From Elusimicrobiota bacterium (lineage in GTDB: Bacteria > Elusimicrobiota > Elusimicrobia > Elusimicrobiales > UBA9959), in contig DMXM01000011.1 in assembly GCA_003482905.1 (NCBI GenBank), forward strand, positions 69,115-133,114: a DNA stretch of 64,000 nt, in the 5' to 3' direction. The first letter of the stretch is position 1. Every line of letters starts with the position of its first letter. Below are positions 1 through 10,019 of the stretch, piece by piece. Below the pieces are notes generated by a model. That model did not search any database. It saw only the letters and a list, made by a program, of their open reading frames with translations, and was not told where the DNA came from. The translations under genes and the position numbers were made by a program.

Positions 1-698
1 GTGCCGTCCGGCATCTTTACAGAGGTCTTCAGCGTCTTGCCGGAGGAGGCGCTTTCTTTGAGCAGGTTGAGGAACTTGTCGTAGTCGCTCACCTTTATTT
101 CCTCCTGCCATTTGCCCGCCTCACCGCCCGACATCGCCTTGGGCGCCTCCGGAGCGGCGTTGGCCCCGGCCACCGTGGTCATCTGCCCGGCCGTCAGCGA
201 CTGCTTGCCCAGCGAGTTCTGCACGTCAACGTGGCCTTCGTACACCTTTACGGTAAGCAGGCTCCTCTGCTCTATGTCCGCCTCGGTGCCGCGCACGGCG
301 CAGACCGCGGAGGGTGTCCGCACGTTTATCTTGGACATCTTGTGCAGCATGCGCGTCCACAGCTGCCCCACGGAGAGGTTCAGCATCTCCCGCAGCTTCC
401 CCTGGGCCGAGATCTCAAAGTTGGAGTTCTCATTCAGCCTCACCTCGGCGCCGCCCTTGGTAACTATGCCTACGCGGCTAGAGGGCCCGGTCTTTATGGC
501 GTCTCCGGCGTATAACATGTCGTTGAGCTTAAGCTCAGCGTAGCCGCGCTCGCCGGAGCGTTTTACCTGCACATCCCCCATGGTGTACACGGTTATCCCG
601 CTCACCTTCGGGGCGCAGAAAGCCGTCTGCCCCCAACCCGCCAGCCCCGCGGCGGCGATCATACCCGCCACCACGGTCGTTTTTATCGCGTTATTCAT
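1..698 (-). CDS. FecR-domain secreted protein (3' end off window)
   Basis: The gene runs off the left edge, so only the first 232 residues are seen. The start ATG at 698 follows a GGAGGA ribosome site. Residues 1-29 form a signal peptide. About residues 35-150 match a FecR-type domain: GD and GDAIKTGPSSRV turns, then K-INVRTPSAVCAVRGTE, then VYEGHVDV and a TAGQ motif near the domain end. FecR domains without a partnering sigma factor usually sit in periplasmic or surface proteins. No anti-sigma transmembrane segment is visible here. It is the last gene seen in the minus-strand operon with the PrcB-domain and FN3 proteins, 50 bp after the former. The exact role is unknown. Confidence 0.8.
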   Translation of the reverse strand, partial: MNNAIKTTVVAGMIAAAGLAGWGQTAFCAPKVSGITVYTMGDVQVKRSGERGYAELKLNDMLYAGDAIKTGPSSRVGIVTKGGAEVRLNENSNFEISAQGKLREMLNLSVGQLWTRMLHKMSKINVRTPSAVCAVRGTEADIEQRSLLTVKVYEGHVDVQNSLGKQSLTAGQMTTVAGANAAPEAPKAMSGGEAGKWQEEIKVSDYDKFLNLLKESASSGKTLKTSVKMPDG

Positions 699-748
699 AC
701 ATCCTCCATTTTTTCTTCCCAGAATATCACCAAATTCTGCCCCGCCTC

Positions 749-2479
749 CTACTTCTTCACGTCCAGCCGCTTGAATTCGGCTTTCTCCTCGGTCCTGTCG
801 TAGAGTTTGAATATATAAGCGGACATCGCGGGCTTCTCTCCGGCGGGCGCCTCTATAACATAGTAGTCGAAGGCGATGCCGTCGTCGGTCTTGCGCTTGC
901 CCATTATCCGCACCGACTCGGCCCTGTCCCTGGCGCCGGAAATAACGCCGACCACCATCTTTGAACCGAAGTCCACGTCCGGCAGCTCTTCGGACGAGAG
1001 GGATTTCCAGATGTTTTTCCATTCTTTCCGGTTTAATACGACCAGGCCGGACGCAAATCTGTCCTTCAGTAGTTCCGTATAGCCGCTCCATTCCCCCGGC
1101 GTGGCGTCTTTGAATTCCGCCACCTCCAGGTTCGTCTCAACAGGTTCGTCCGGCCCCGTCTCCTCTTCAGTGGCCGCGGCCTGCGCCTGCGCGGCACCCC
1201 CGGTCACGGCGGCGCCGGTATCCAGCACGGCGGCGTTCACCAGCTGGGCGTCTCCGCTGATAAGCGCCGAAATAATGGACGAAAGCTCGTCCTGGGAGCA
1301 GTTGGCGCAGGTGAGGTTCTCGAAGGTGTAGCCCTCAAGCGCCTTGGCGGCTTCCGGCCCCAGGCGTTTAATTATCTCCTGGAACATCTCCTCGTAGCTC
1401 AGTTTCTTGCCAGTCTTGGGCAGCGCCGGCAATCCGGCGCTCTTGGAGATCAGGCGCGTTTTGCAGTTGTCCGGCATATTATCGTCAAACAGGTCCGCGC
1501 AGGCCACCGCCAGGCCCTCCTCCTGCCCCGAGGGCATGAAGGCCGTGAACGGGACTTCTTTCTTTTCCCCCGGGGCTATGGTGATTATCTGTTTCGGCGA
1601 ATCCTGGGCCGGTATGCCGCCGAGGGAGAGTTTAAGCGAAATATTGGACTCCGTGGCGGAACCGCTGTTGAAGAGCACCGCCTTGAAATTAAGCGGCTTC
1701 TCAAAATCCAGCACCGGGGAACTCAGGTCCAGCGAAACGACCGTAACGTTGCGGCTCTGCGTTGAGGCCTGCGACTTGAGCGAGAAATTGTAGACATTAC
1801 TCTCGGAGATGCGGTTATTGGCGGCGTCGAGGCCTTCCACTTTCCAGAAGTAGACCTGGTCGGGGACAAGCTGTTCCCTGGGCTGCGCGGGGTTGTCGGG
1901 GTAGGAATAAGAACTCTCCCCGGCGTTAACCGCCTCGTGGGCCGGATTATAGAGCCCTGCGTTGTCGGCCACGGTCACCCGGTAGCGGCTGGCCCCGCTG
2001 GCCGACCAGCGGAAGGTGAGCGGCTTATCGGAAAGGCCGCGGGCGCCGTAAGGCGGGTAGATAAGCGTGATATTGGGGGACGAGATCATGAACGTCGCCT
2101 GCTGCGTCACGGTCTCGGCGTCCAGCACGGCCGTAGCCTTGAAAGTATAAAGCCCTGGCGCCGTATAGAAAGAGGGGATGGAGATGCCGGCCAGCTGTGA
2201 CTGCGCGCCGCCGGAGGTGCCAGGGGCGGAATTCCCCGTATGGGCGAACACCGCCGCGCCCGCAGGGTTGATTATCTTGAAAGTGAAGGTTACCGGGTTG
2301 GCGCTTGTGGCCGCTATACTGACCCTCTGGCGCAGGGTCACGGATTCCGCGCTGGAAAACGTGGCCCGTTCTACTCCTGAAACGTCATGGACCGACGCCC
2401 CCAGGCCTGTCAGGTTCTGGGCCCGCGCCGGGACCTGGGCCAGAATGACGGCCGCTAACGCATATATAAATATTTTCAT
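749..2479 (-). CDS. Secreted Ig/CARDB protein with C-terminal PrcB-like domain
   Basis: I place the start at ATG 2479, not 2497, because AGGAG lies 7 bases before it and the protein then begins with a clean signal peptide ending near PARAQ. The product has 576 residues. Ig/FN3-like segments occupy about 30-235. A CARDB-like beta domain spans about 245-345 and holds two cysteines. A low-complexity linker containing a CANC motif follows. The last ~100 residues resemble the PrcB_C family (VDFGSKMVVGVISG, then YYVIEAP). PrcB was named from a protease complex subunit in Treponema; no protease partner is adjacent here. The gene sits just after the FN3 protein (upstream stop 2494), so translation is probably coupled. 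Function is inferred only as envelope protein binding. Confidence 0.75.
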   Translation of the reverse strand: MKIFIYALAAVILAQVPARAQNLTGLGASVHDVSGVERATFSSAESVTLRQRVSIAATSANPVTFTFKIINPAGAAVFAHTGNSAPGTSGGAQSQLAGISIPSFYTAPGLYTFKATAVLDAETVTQQATFMISSPNITLIYPPYGARGLSDKPLTFRWSASGASRYRVTVADNAGLYNPAHEAVNAGESSYSYPDNPAQPREQLVPDQVYFWKVEGLDAANNRISESNVYNFSLKSQASTQSRNVTVVSLDLSSPVLDFEKPLNFKAVLFNSGSATESNISLKLSLGGIPAQDSPKQIITIAPGEKKEVPFTAFMPSGQEEGLAVACADLFDDNMPDNCKTRLISKSAGLPALPKTGKKLSYEEMFQEIIKRLGPEAAKALEGYTFENLTCANCSQDELSSIISALISGDAQLVNAAVLDTGAAVTGGAAQAQAAATEEETGPDEPVETNLEVAEFKDATPGEWSGYTELLKDRFASGLVVLNRKEWKNIWKSLSSEELPDVDFGSKMVVGVISGARDRAESVRIMGKRKTDDGIAFDYYVIEAPAGEKPAMSAYIFKLYDRTEEKAEFKRLDVKK

Positions 2480-2493
2480 CGCATTTCTCCTGA

Positions 2494-5400
2494 TCACCGT
2501 ATCACTGCGAACTTGCCGGTCGTCCCATCGGTCTCTCCGCTCAGATTATGCATTAACTTTAATCTGTAGAAATATACCCCGCTGGCCGGTTTTCCGCCGG
2601 TAAAATTCCAAGTATGCTCGTAGATGCCGCTGCCCGGCACCGCCTCTTCGACTGACTTTACCAGCGTACCGTCCACAGAGTAGATGGAAAGCCGCGCGCG
2701 CGCCGACACCGCGGTTTCGGCGTGGAACGTTATTTTTGTGTACGCGGGATTAGGGTAGGCGTAAACCGAACCCGCCTTAATTAGAACGCCCAGGGGTTTT
2801 ATATCCAGGTTCTGGCCCGGGGCGAGCTTCAAATCAAAAGTCTTCCAGGCGCCGCCCTCCTGCGCCACGCGCAGCGTATAGCTGCCGGGAATAAGGTTGC
2901 GTATGGCGAACCGGCCGGCCGCGTCGGCCGCGGCGGCGGCTACCATTCTCCCCCCCTGCCAAAGCTGCGCCCGCGCCCCGCCGGCTGACAAGGGGCGCAA
3001 GCCGGCCGGGCCGGAGAGGGGCAGCACCCCCGAGACGCTGGCCAGCTGGTACTCCACTGAAAGCATAAAGTTGGCGTCGCCATAGCCCATGGGAATGAGG
3101 TCTTTGGCTATAGAGCTGGAGAAACCGTCCTGTATCCAGACGGCCTGCACCCTGTAAAAACCGTCGTCGAGGTTCTCAAGGGTGTAGCTGCCATTGCCGT
3201 CGTCCTGCGTATAAGCCGAGCCGGACGGGACGCCGTCGGCGGAAATGGCTTCCACGATAACACCCGTAACGCCCACCCCTGCCGGCGTCTTTACCGTTCC
3301 GGATATCATATTGGTCAGCCGCTCCCCGGACACTGTAACCGCGACCGGGGAAATACCGGACCACTGGTCCGCGTCGTCCTTTGTCCATACGGCCAGGTAA
3401 TAGGTGGCTTCGGGGGTAAGCCCCGACACTGTGTAATATTGGCTGGCGCCGGGGAGTACGGTCCCGGTGGAGATGAGAACCTGCGCCGCCTGCGTGCTGA
3501 ACACCGCGCCGGCAAAAGTGGAATAATGCACGGCGAACTGCCCGTAGGTCAGCGGGAAACCTCCCCCATCGTCTCCGGGGAACACCCAGGCCAGGTTTAT
3601 CCTGCCTGGGGCGGTCCCCGTGGAGGGTCTAAAAACTGCGACGGCTTCGGGAGGCGTTGTATCTATCCAGGTGAAAGTGGAGCCGACAGCGCCGAAGGCC
3701 GAAGAGTTGGCCGGGACGGCGGCGTCGCGGGAAACGGCGGCGGCGAAATAGGTTTGACCGTGTGCCAGCGCGCCGCGCAGCAGCGTGCCGGGAGAGAAAC
3801 CCCAGTCCGCGCCGGCCGCGGTGGCGCTGGCCACGGGGACGTCCCCCCAGCTCCCGGCCGAGAAGTTCCACCACTTGCCGTCCGCGACACGCTTGACATA
3901 CAGGTCTATCCCGGCCAATCCGGCCCCGCCGGTATCGGCGGCCGTGCCGGAAACCTCGTTGAAGACGTAAACTGACGAAGCCGCGGCCGGGGTGGAGAGC
4001 CAGACGGAGGGAACGGCCTGGTCCAACTGGAATATGGTATTGGGGTAAGGCATGGGGGTGACAAAGGCGTTTATATCCCTGGACCTGGCCAGTATCTTGT
4101 ACTGTGTGCCGGCCGTAAACGGCACCGTGGAGGAGTTGTAGGACCAGGAGGCGAGCCCCTGTGCCCCCAGCCAGACCTCTCCCGCGGAAGAGAAAGACGC
4201 GCCGTCAAAGTACAGGTTACCGGATAGTTCCTGTATCGCCAGCTGGTTGCCGGCCACGGCCGAGGCCTCGTTCATAGGCGAGGCCGAACCGGAGATAAGG
4301 GTGGCCGTGGACACGTAGGCGCCGGCGGGCGAGGTTATGGTGACGGCCGGGCCCACGGTATTCTTAAGTATGCGAAAAACGTCGCTGACGGTGCGCGTAT
4401 TGCCGGCCGCGTCCACGGCGCGCACGCTGATGTAATTGCTGGCGCCGTCCGCCAGAGCGCCGAAATTCACGCCCCACAATGCGGTAAAAGCCGGGCCGGG
4501 CGAGAAACCGGACACGGCCGTCCATGCAACCACATTGGCGCTGGCCGTATTGGGCTGATTGCTGGCGCTGTAGAGCACCTGCGAAAGCCCGGAGAGCGCG
4601 TCGTTAAAATCCACGTCGAAAACGGAGCCGGGGTCCGCCGCCAGCCAGCCGGCCGGGGAAACGGCGTTGTCCGTTATGTTCGGCTGGGTAGTGTCGCGCT
4701 TTACGTAGAACGCGTCCGGGTAGACGGTAAAATTGGCCGGGCTGCCATTGTCGTAAACACGCACCGAGACATAACTGGTGACGTTCTCCTGTATCGCCTC
4801 GAAAACCGCCGGCGGCAGCACCCAGTCGGCGGTATAGTCCGTAGCGGCGTTGAGATCAGTGACGGCGTCGGTCCAGTCGGCCACCAGGGAGCCGCTGAAA
4901 ACGGGCCCGGTGGTGACTTTCACCTGGAACTTGTCCAGCCCGGAGCCCAGGTCCGAGAAACCCACTCTGTACAAGCCGCTGGCCGCCCCGCGCCAGGTGG
5001 CATCCCCCCCCTGCAGGTCTATTACGGACGGCGGGGTAGTGTCGGCCCCGGCAAGCGTGGTTTTTGACCCTAGCGCTAACCAGGCGCTGGGCCGTCCAAG
5101 GAAATCCCTGGAACGCACCCTGAAATAATAAAGCCTGCCCGACTCCAGGCTGACCACGGTGTAAGCCGGCGCGGCAAACCAGGAAAGCGGTCCGTAATCA
5201 ATGCCGGTAAAGTCGGCCGCCGTACTGGCCTGTACATAGTATTCGGTGCTGGTGGGATTGCCGTTAACCAGCCACTGGGTCAGCACGGAGGTGGCGTCCG
5301 TCGCGCCAAGGCCGGGCGGGTTGGGAGCTGGGACGGATGAGTATGTGGCTGTGGCCGCGAACACGGTAAAAGCCGAGCGCAGGCCGGAGCCGTTGATAGC

Positions 5401-6222
5401 GGCCGCTTTGAAATAATGCTGGGTATTTGGCTGCAGGCCGGCCGCTTCGTAATAATTCCCCATGGTAACGGAGGAATAGTTCACCGTGGCGAAGCCTGCA
5501 GAAGTGGAAACCACCAGTTCGTAAACGGTGCCGTCGGGGTTACCGTTATTGTCCCAAAAAATGGACAGGCCGGTGGATGAGACCAGCGAGTAAGCCTCCG
5601 AGGCCGGCGGGTAGGTCAGCGTAACAGTCGAGGCATAGCCTGTAAAATCGCTATCCTGCCCGCCGAAGCCCAGCGTCTTTACGCGCAGGTACCAAGTATT
5701 GTTCGGGTTGAGACCCACAAATACGGCCCCTAGGGCCGTACCGCTCGATACCACGGGATTGACGGTGCCTCCTTCGTCAATGGACGCCTCCGCCCAATAC
5801 CAGGACCCGGAGGAGTTATTGCCGCCGGTCCACTGCATAGTAACGCTGGTTATATTGACCTGGGACAGGACAAAGCCCTGCGGCGGGGCGGCAGGCGTGG
5901 CGGAAGAGATAACCGTCGAGTAGCCCGCATCTCCATCCGTGGAGACCTTGACCCGGAAATAATAGGTGGCGTTGGAACTGAGCCCGTAATAGGCGGTGGT
6001 CTGCGCGCCCAAGGCGCCGGCCACGCTTGAAATAACGGTGGTAAAGGAGGGGTCGGAGGCCAGCGCCATCCAGGGGGTTTCCGAGGCTGGCGTGTCCAGG
6101 GTCCAGGAGATTGAAACGGTATCCGTGGAAACGGCGTTAAAATGAACGGAGGAAGGAACGGAGGCCGAAAGCGCCCCCGTAAAAATAAGCCACACAGCCA
6201 GAGACCATGTAATATTTTTCAT
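2494..6222 (-). CDS. Large secreted FN3 / carboxypeptidase-regulatory protein with T9SS-like C-terminal domain
   Basis: 1242 residues with signal peptide MKNITWSLAVWLIFTGALSA. Residues ~20-390 hold about four fibronectin type III repeats with the recurring 'NT-YYFRV' strand motif. Residues 390-860 are Ig-like. Another FN3 repeat precedes two carboxypeptidase-regulatory folds (about 965-1060 and 1065-1145, each with the 'G-Y-L-N-L-GFY-V' pattern). The last ~90 residues (YAYPNPAYTKITF, then GVYFYRLKL) resemble the FlgD-Ig/Por-type sorting domain. No type IX secretion genes are visible here, so the domain may simply be an Ig cap. It is first in the operon with the PrcB-like and FecR proteins, preceded by a TATAAT at 6239-6234. 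It is likely a surface or exported adhesive scaffold. Confidence 0.8.
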   Translation of the reverse strand: MKNITWSLAVWLIFTGALSASVPSSVHFNAVSTDTVSISWTLDTPASETPWMALASDPSFTTVISSVAGALGAQTTAYYGLSSNATYYFRVKVSTDGDAGYSTVISSATPAAPPQGFVLSQVNITSVTMQWTGGNNSSGSWYWAEASIDEGGTVNPVVSSGTALGAVFVGLNPNNTWYLRVKTLGFGGQDSDFTGYASTVTLTYPPASEAYSLVSSTGLSIFWDNNGNPDGTVYELVVSTSAGFATVNYSSVTMGNYYEAAGLQPNTQHYFKAAAINGSGLRSAFTVFAATATYSSVPAPNPPGLGATDATSVLTQWLVNGNPTSTEYYVQASTAADFTGIDYGPLSWFAAPAYTVVSLESGRLYYFRVRSRDFLGRPSAWLALGSKTTLAGADTTPPSVIDLQGGDATWRGAASGLYRVGFSDLGSGLDKFQVKVTTGPVFSGSLVADWTDAVTDLNAATDYTADWVLPPAVFEAIQENVTSYVSVRVYDNGSPANFTVYPDAFYVKRDTTQPNITDNAVSPAGWLAADPGSVFDVDFNDALSGLSQVLYSASNQPNTASANVVAWTAVSGFSPGPAFTALWGVNFGALADGASNYISVRAVDAAGNTRTVSDVFRILKNTVGPAVTITSPAGAYVSTATLISGSASPMNEASAVAGNQLAIQELSGNLYFDGASFSSAGEVWLGAQGLASWSYNSSTVPFTAGTQYKILARSRDINAFVTPMPYPNTIFQLDQAVPSVWLSTPAAASSVYVFNEVSGTAADTGGAGLAGIDLYVKRVADGKWWNFSAGSWGDVPVASATAAGADWGFSPGTLLRGALAHGQTYFAAAVSRDAAVPANSSAFGAVGSTFTWIDTTPPEAVAVFRPSTGTAPGRINLAWVFPGDDGGGFPLTYGQFAVHYSTFAGAVFSTQAAQVLISTGTVLPGASQYYTVSGLTPEATYYLAVWTKDDADQWSGISPVAVTVSGERLTNMISGTVKTPAGVGVTGVIVEAISADGVPSGSAYTQDDGNGSYTLENLDDGFYRVQAVWIQDGFSSSIAKDLIPMGYGDANFMLSVEYQLASVSGVLPLSGPAGLRPLSAGGARAQLWQGGRMVAAAAADAAGRFAIRNLIPGSYTLRVAQEGGAWKTFDLKLAPGQNLDIKPLGVLIKAGSVYAYPNPAYTKITFHAETAVSARARLSIYSVDGTLVKSVEEAVPGSGIYEHTWNFTGGKPASGVYFYRLKLMHNLSGETDGTTGKFAVIR

Positions 6223-6233
6223 TCCCGTCTAAT

Positions 6234-6239
6234 ATTATA
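6234..6239 (-). promoter_or_regulatory. -10 element (TATAAT) before the FN3 operon
   Basis: A perfect TATAAT reads on the minus strand 11 bases before the ATG at 6222. This would give a very short leader. No convincing -35 was found. Confidence 0.45.
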
Positions 6240-6302
6240 GTTAATTAATTAGAGGCAGGTAAGGTGATTTGCGATACTTGTAGCCGAAGTTACATATCCG
6301 CT

Positions 6303-8786
6303 CTAAAGCCTCAAAACCGTAAGAGAGAGCGGTTCCGCCTCGAAAAAGCCGGAAACCGGGACGCCAGGCTCCTTAACAAGGCCGGAGGAGTCGAAAGCCT
6401 TGAACCACTTGCCCACAGGCAGCGCGAATTTAAGCGCGGTTTTTTCGGGATTGATCAGCACGATCATGCTGCCCCAGGAGTCGCCCGTCCTGTAGCCGTA
6501 GAGCAGGTAAGCAATGGCCGGAGGCTCTATCTTCAGGCCCAGTTCCTCATAGAACTTCAGGTTTTCACGGGCGGCGGCGGCCGTCTTCATGCGGAAAGCC
6601 GGGTGAGCCTTACGCAGCGCCACCAGGTCCCTGTAATATTCGAAAACACCGATATTTTCCTTCTTGCGCGTCCAGTCCAGGCGGTTTATCTCGTCCGGCA
6701 GGTTATATGAATTCTCCTCCCCCTTCTTGGTGCGCAGGAACTCCTCCCCGGCGTGAAGAAAGGGCACGCCCTGGGAGGTCAGCACCAGCGCGTTGGCCAG
6801 CTTGTCCATGCGCGTCTTGTTCTCCAGTGTCTCGTCCTTGAGCGACAGGTCGATGCGGTCCCAGAGGGTGTGGTTGTCGTGGCAGGACACGTAATTCAGG
6901 GTTTCCAGAGGCCCGTCGGTAAAGTCGTCCACGGAACCGCGTATCCCCTTCATAACGGCGTCCCTGTTGCGGGCGGCCTGCACGTAGCCGAGGTCCGCCA
7001 GGGAGAAGACGCTGCCCTTTATGGCGTCCCGGAAATTGTCGTTAAAAACGGAGAAGCCCCTGGACCGCTGGCTCCCTTTTCTCACGCCGCGCGCCGGAGT
7101 AGGCCCGGAGGTCCACGGCTCGCCGTAGACGAGGATATCCGGCTTCTCGGCTTTAAGCGCCTTGACAATTTCGGCCACGGCGTCCACGTCGATAAGCCCC
7201 ATCAGATCGAACCGGAAGCCGTCCACCTTGTACTCGCGTACCCAGTAAAGAAGGCTGTCCACCAGGAATTTGCGCGCCATCGGGGCCTCGGTCCGCAGCT
7301 CGTTGCCGCAGCCCGAGCCGTTGGAATAAGTTCCGTCGGGGTTCACCCTGTAATAGTAATCCATGGCCAGCGCGTTGAAGTTGTAGACCCGGTCCCGTGT
7401 TTCGGCGGTGTGGTTGTACACCACGTCCATTATCACCTTCAGGCCCTTGCGGTGGAAGGCGTCCACCATCAGTTTGGCCTCGCGCACGCGCGCCAGGCCG
7501 TCCGGGCTGGACGCGTAGGAACCCTCCGGGGAATTGAAATTCACCGGCATGTAACCCCAGTTATAAGAGGAGGTGCTGTCGCCGTTCTCGAAATCCTGGA
7601 AGGGAAGTATATGTACGGCGTTCGCCCCCAGTTCGACTATATGGTCCAGTCCCGTGGCAACCTCCGGGAACCGCGGGTGGCGCGTGCCGGCCTCGGCGGC
7701 CCCCAGGTATTTACCCTTATGCTTAACGCCGGAGAAAGGGTCCATCGTGAGGTCGCGCAGGTGCACCTCGTAGAGCACGGTTTCGGACAGATCGAATGAG
7801 GGACCCGGGGCTACGGACGTGGTGTCCGCGCCTATGAGAGCTTTCCCCCCGTCGGCGGTGACGCAGCGGGCGTAGGGGTCGAGGCCTTCGTAACTGCGCC
7901 CCCCCTGCCGCACGCGCAGCCTGTAGTATTTACCGTCCAGCGGCCCGCCGAAATTCTTTTCCCAGACGCCCGCCTCCCGGCGCTCCAGCTGGTGCACGGA
8001 CGGCTTGGCCTCCGGCGTGGCGTAAACCAGCGCTTCCGCTTTCAGGGCGGAAGGCGCGAAGACGCGGAGTACCGCCGAGCCGTTCACGTCGGTCATCCCC
8101 ATCTCCCCCCGGCTGGAGAATGCGCGGCCGTATACGGCGTCGCCGAGTTCCACCTTTACCGGCTTGAAATCGCGGGAATGGACCTCGTACTTGCCGGCGT
8201 TGAGCGCCTGGTAGTCGGGGTTCCCCAGACTGTCGAAGGTAAGCCGCGCCGCGCGCGAGTAAGCACCCCCGAGGGGTTCCGCCTTTACCGGCTGAAAAGC
8301 GTTCTCGCCCCTGGTGAGATAGAAAGCCTGCTTTTCTATAAAGGCCCGGTCGAGCGGCCGGTTGAAAGCCACGCGCACGTCGCTCGGGCTGTCCAGGTAG
8401 GCGCCGGTAACCCCGGTGGAGATCCCGGGCGGGGCCTGGTAAACCGCGGGGTCGCCCTCCAGCAGGTAGATCTCGCCCGGGCGCGCCGCGGGGAGCATGC
8501 GGTCTGGGCCGTCCTTGTCCGCCCAGTTTCCCAGCCTTGGCAGCAAGCCTGTTTTTTTGCCGGTGAGCCCGGCGGCCGCCAGCTTCAGCTCATAAACGGC
8601 CCCGAAAGCATCCGTCTCCGACGGCAGAACCTCAAAGCCGGGTTTTTTATCTGTTTCATTCCACACCCACAGGTTCCAGCCCGGGTAATTTTTATCCAGG
8701 CGGCTATAATGCACCACAAGCGTGTCCGACGCGGATATGTGCTGCGGCATAATTAGCGCTCCCAAAAGGAAAATTAAATTCTTCAT
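6303..8786 (-). CDS. pulA: Type I pullulanase (GH13), secreted
   Basis: 827 residues that hydrolyse alpha-1,6 bonds of pullulan or branched glucans. After a 19-residue signal peptide comes a pullulanase-associated carbohydrate-binding region (LVVHYSRLDKNYPGWNLWVW), then a CBM48-like segment and the GH13 barrel. The four GH13 motifs are present: DVVYNHTA; GFRFDLMG with nucleophile D527; YGEPW with acid/base E556; CHDNH with D637. The YNWGYMP motif is a near match to the YNWGYDP signature of type I pullulanases. Signal peptide and binding domain imply periplasmic or extracellular starch/glycogen debranching. It is divergently transcribed from the DUF4015 glycosidase. Confidence 0.93.
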   Translation of the reverse strand: MKNLIFLLGALIMPQHISASDTLVVHYSRLDKNYPGWNLWVWNETDKKPGFEVLPSETDAFGAVYELKLAAAGLTGKKTGLLPRLGNWADKDGPDRMLPAARPGEIYLLEGDPAVYQAPPGISTGVTGAYLDSPSDVRVAFNRPLDRAFIEKQAFYLTRGENAFQPVKAEPLGGAYSRAARLTFDSLGNPDYQALNAGKYEVHSRDFKPVKVELGDAVYGRAFSSRGEMGMTDVNGSAVLRVFAPSALKAEALVYATPEAKPSVHQLERREAGVWEKNFGGPLDGKYYRLRVRQGGRSYEGLDPYARCVTADGGKALIGADTTSVAPGPSFDLSETVLYEVHLRDLTMDPFSGVKHKGKYLGAAEAGTRHPRFPEVATGLDHIVELGANAVHILPFQDFENGDSTSSYNWGYMPVNFNSPEGSYASSPDGLARVREAKLMVDAFHRKGLKVIMDVVYNHTAETRDRVYNFNALAMDYYYRVNPDGTYSNGSGCGNELRTEAPMARKFLVDSLLYWVREYKVDGFRFDLMGLIDVDAVAEIVKALKAEKPDILVYGEPWTSGPTPARGVRKGSQRSRGFSVFNDNFRDAIKGSVFSLADLGYVQAARNRDAVMKGIRGSVDDFTDGPLETLNYVSCHDNHTLWDRIDLSLKDETLENKTRMDKLANALVLTSQGVPFLHAGEEFLRTKKGEENSYNLPDEINRLDWTRKKENIGVFEYYRDLVALRKAHPAFRMKTAAAARENLKFYEELGLKIEPPAIAYLLYGYRTGDSWGSMIVLINPEKTALKFALPVGKWFKAFDSSGLVKEPGVPVSGFFEAEPLSLTVLRL

Positions 8787-8822
8787 AACACCCCGTGAAC
8801 GGATTAGTCTCGGGATAAATTG

Positions 8823-8828
8823 TAAAAT
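8823..8828 (+). promoter_or_regulatory. -10 element (TAAAAT) close to the DUF4015 start
   Basis: TAAAAT ends 8 bases before the ATG at 8837 with no ribosome site between. The spacing would put the transcript start at or next to the start codon. Confidence 0.35.
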
Positions 8829-8836
8829 ATATACAT

Positions 8837-9958
8837 ATGCTCCATACAGCCCTTTCTTTACTCCTCGCTTCGTCAGTCCCCGTTTCGGCCGGCGCGGTCC
8901 CCTCCACCGAAACCGCCAAAACCGTTTTTTCCACCACTACCCTCCGGGAACTGGTAGCGGCGGACCGCCAGGTGCGCGGCATACACCTCACCTGCTGGGG
9001 CGCCGGCTCGGCCAGGAACAGGAAAGAACTTATACGGAAGATCTCCGACTCCGTAATAAATACCGTCGTGGTGGCCATCAAGGAAACCGACGGAAAAGTC
9101 TATATTCCCGGTGTGGAGAAAGCGCGGGCCTGGAACTCCCACGAAGCGGCCATCAGCGACCCGGAGGCCATGCTGAAAGATTTCAAAGGGGCCGGGCTTT
9201 ATACCGTAGCGCGCATAGTCGTCTTTAAGGATAAAATACTCCCCAGGGTCCGCAAGGACCTGGCCGTAAAGACTCCCGACGGCGACCTCTGGCGCAGCCG
9301 CAACGGCGCCACCTGGGCCGACCCGTACAGCCATGAAGTCTGGGCCTATAACCTGGACATCGCCGAACGCGCGGCCGCGCTCGGGTTCGACGAGATCCAA
9401 TTCGACTATATCCGCTACCCGTCGGAAGGCAATACTTCCCTGTGCCGCTACTCTAAGCCCAATAACCGGGCTACGGCCACCCGCAACCTTAAGGACTTCC
9501 TGGACTACGCCCGCAAGCGCCTGGCCCCTTACAACGTAAAGATCTCGGCCGACGTGTTCGGCCTGACCACTACGGTCAAGGATGATATGGGCATAGGCCA
9601 GGATATCAACGCCCTGGCCGCCGGCGCCGACTACGTTTATCCCATGATGTACCCCTCGCATTACGCCCCCGGCGAATACAACCTGAAGAACCCCAACGCC
9701 AGCCCGTATAAAGTGATAAACCGCGGCCTCAAGGACGCGATGGTCAAGATGGGCCCCGGTTACGCGCGGCTGCGCCCTTACCTGCAGGATTTCTCGCTGG
9801 GCTGGCACTACGGACCGACCGAGGTGCGCGCCCAGCTGCTGGCGACGCGGCTGAACCTGCTCGACAGCTGGGTGCTGTGGAACGCCGCAAACAAGTATAC
9901 CTGGGCCGCCCTCACCCCGCAGTCCTACCGGGCCTTTGTGGACCCTTACTACAAATAA
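8837..9958 (+). CDS. Putative glycoside hydrolase, DUF4015 family, secreted
   Basis: 373 residues with an N-terminal signal peptide ending near residue 20. The mature protein is a TIM-barrel-like DUF4015 (putative GH13-like) domain with RGIHLTCWGAGS at the first strand, GFDEIQFDYIRYPSEG in the middle and YVYPMMYPSHY near the end. Family members are suspected cell-wall or polysaccharide hydrolases; the substrate is unproven. There is no Shine-Dalgarno sequence, and TAAAAT lies 8 bases before the ATG, so the mRNA may be leaderless. A strong hairpin terminator follows. The divergent pullulanase suggests a polysaccharide-related role. Confidence 0.85.
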   Translation: MLHTALSLLLASSVPVSAGAVPSTETAKTVFSTTTLRELVAADRQVRGIHLTCWGAGSARNRKELIRKISDSVINTVVVAIKETDGKVYIPGVEKARAWNSHEAAISDPEAMLKDFKGAGLYTVARIVVFKDKILPRVRKDLAVKTPDGDLWRSRNGATWADPYSHEVWAYNLDIAERAAALGFDEIQFDYIRYPSEGNTSLCRYSKPNNRATATRNLKDFLDYARKRLAPYNVKISADVFGLTTTVKDDMGIGQDINALAAGADYVYPMMYPSHYAPGEYNLKNPNASPYKVINRGLKDAMVKMGPGYARLRPYLQDFSLGWHYGPTEVRAQLLATRLNLLDSWVLWNAANKYTWAALTPQSYRAFVDPYYK

Positions 9959-9980
9959 ACGAACTGAACACAACAAAAAG

Positions 9981-10002
9981 ACCGGGCCTTCCCGGTTTTT
10001 TT
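9981..10002 (+). terminator. Rho-independent terminator after the DUF4015 gene
   Basis: Stem ACCGGG / CCCGGT with a CCTT loop, followed by a run of seven T (9996-10002). It lies 22 bp after the stop codon. Confidence 0.85.
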
Positions 10003-10019
10003 ATTTATATGTGCAACCC

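Noticed and set aside
2494..2760. Type IX secretion substrate
   Set aside because: The C-terminal domain looks like a T9SS sorting or FlgD-Ig domain, but no Por/Spr genes are present to support a type IX route, so only the fold is reported.
6753..7799. Open frame of 348 codons on the plus strand
   Set aside because: Antisense shadow of the pullulanase gene, whose four GH13 motifs prove the other strand.
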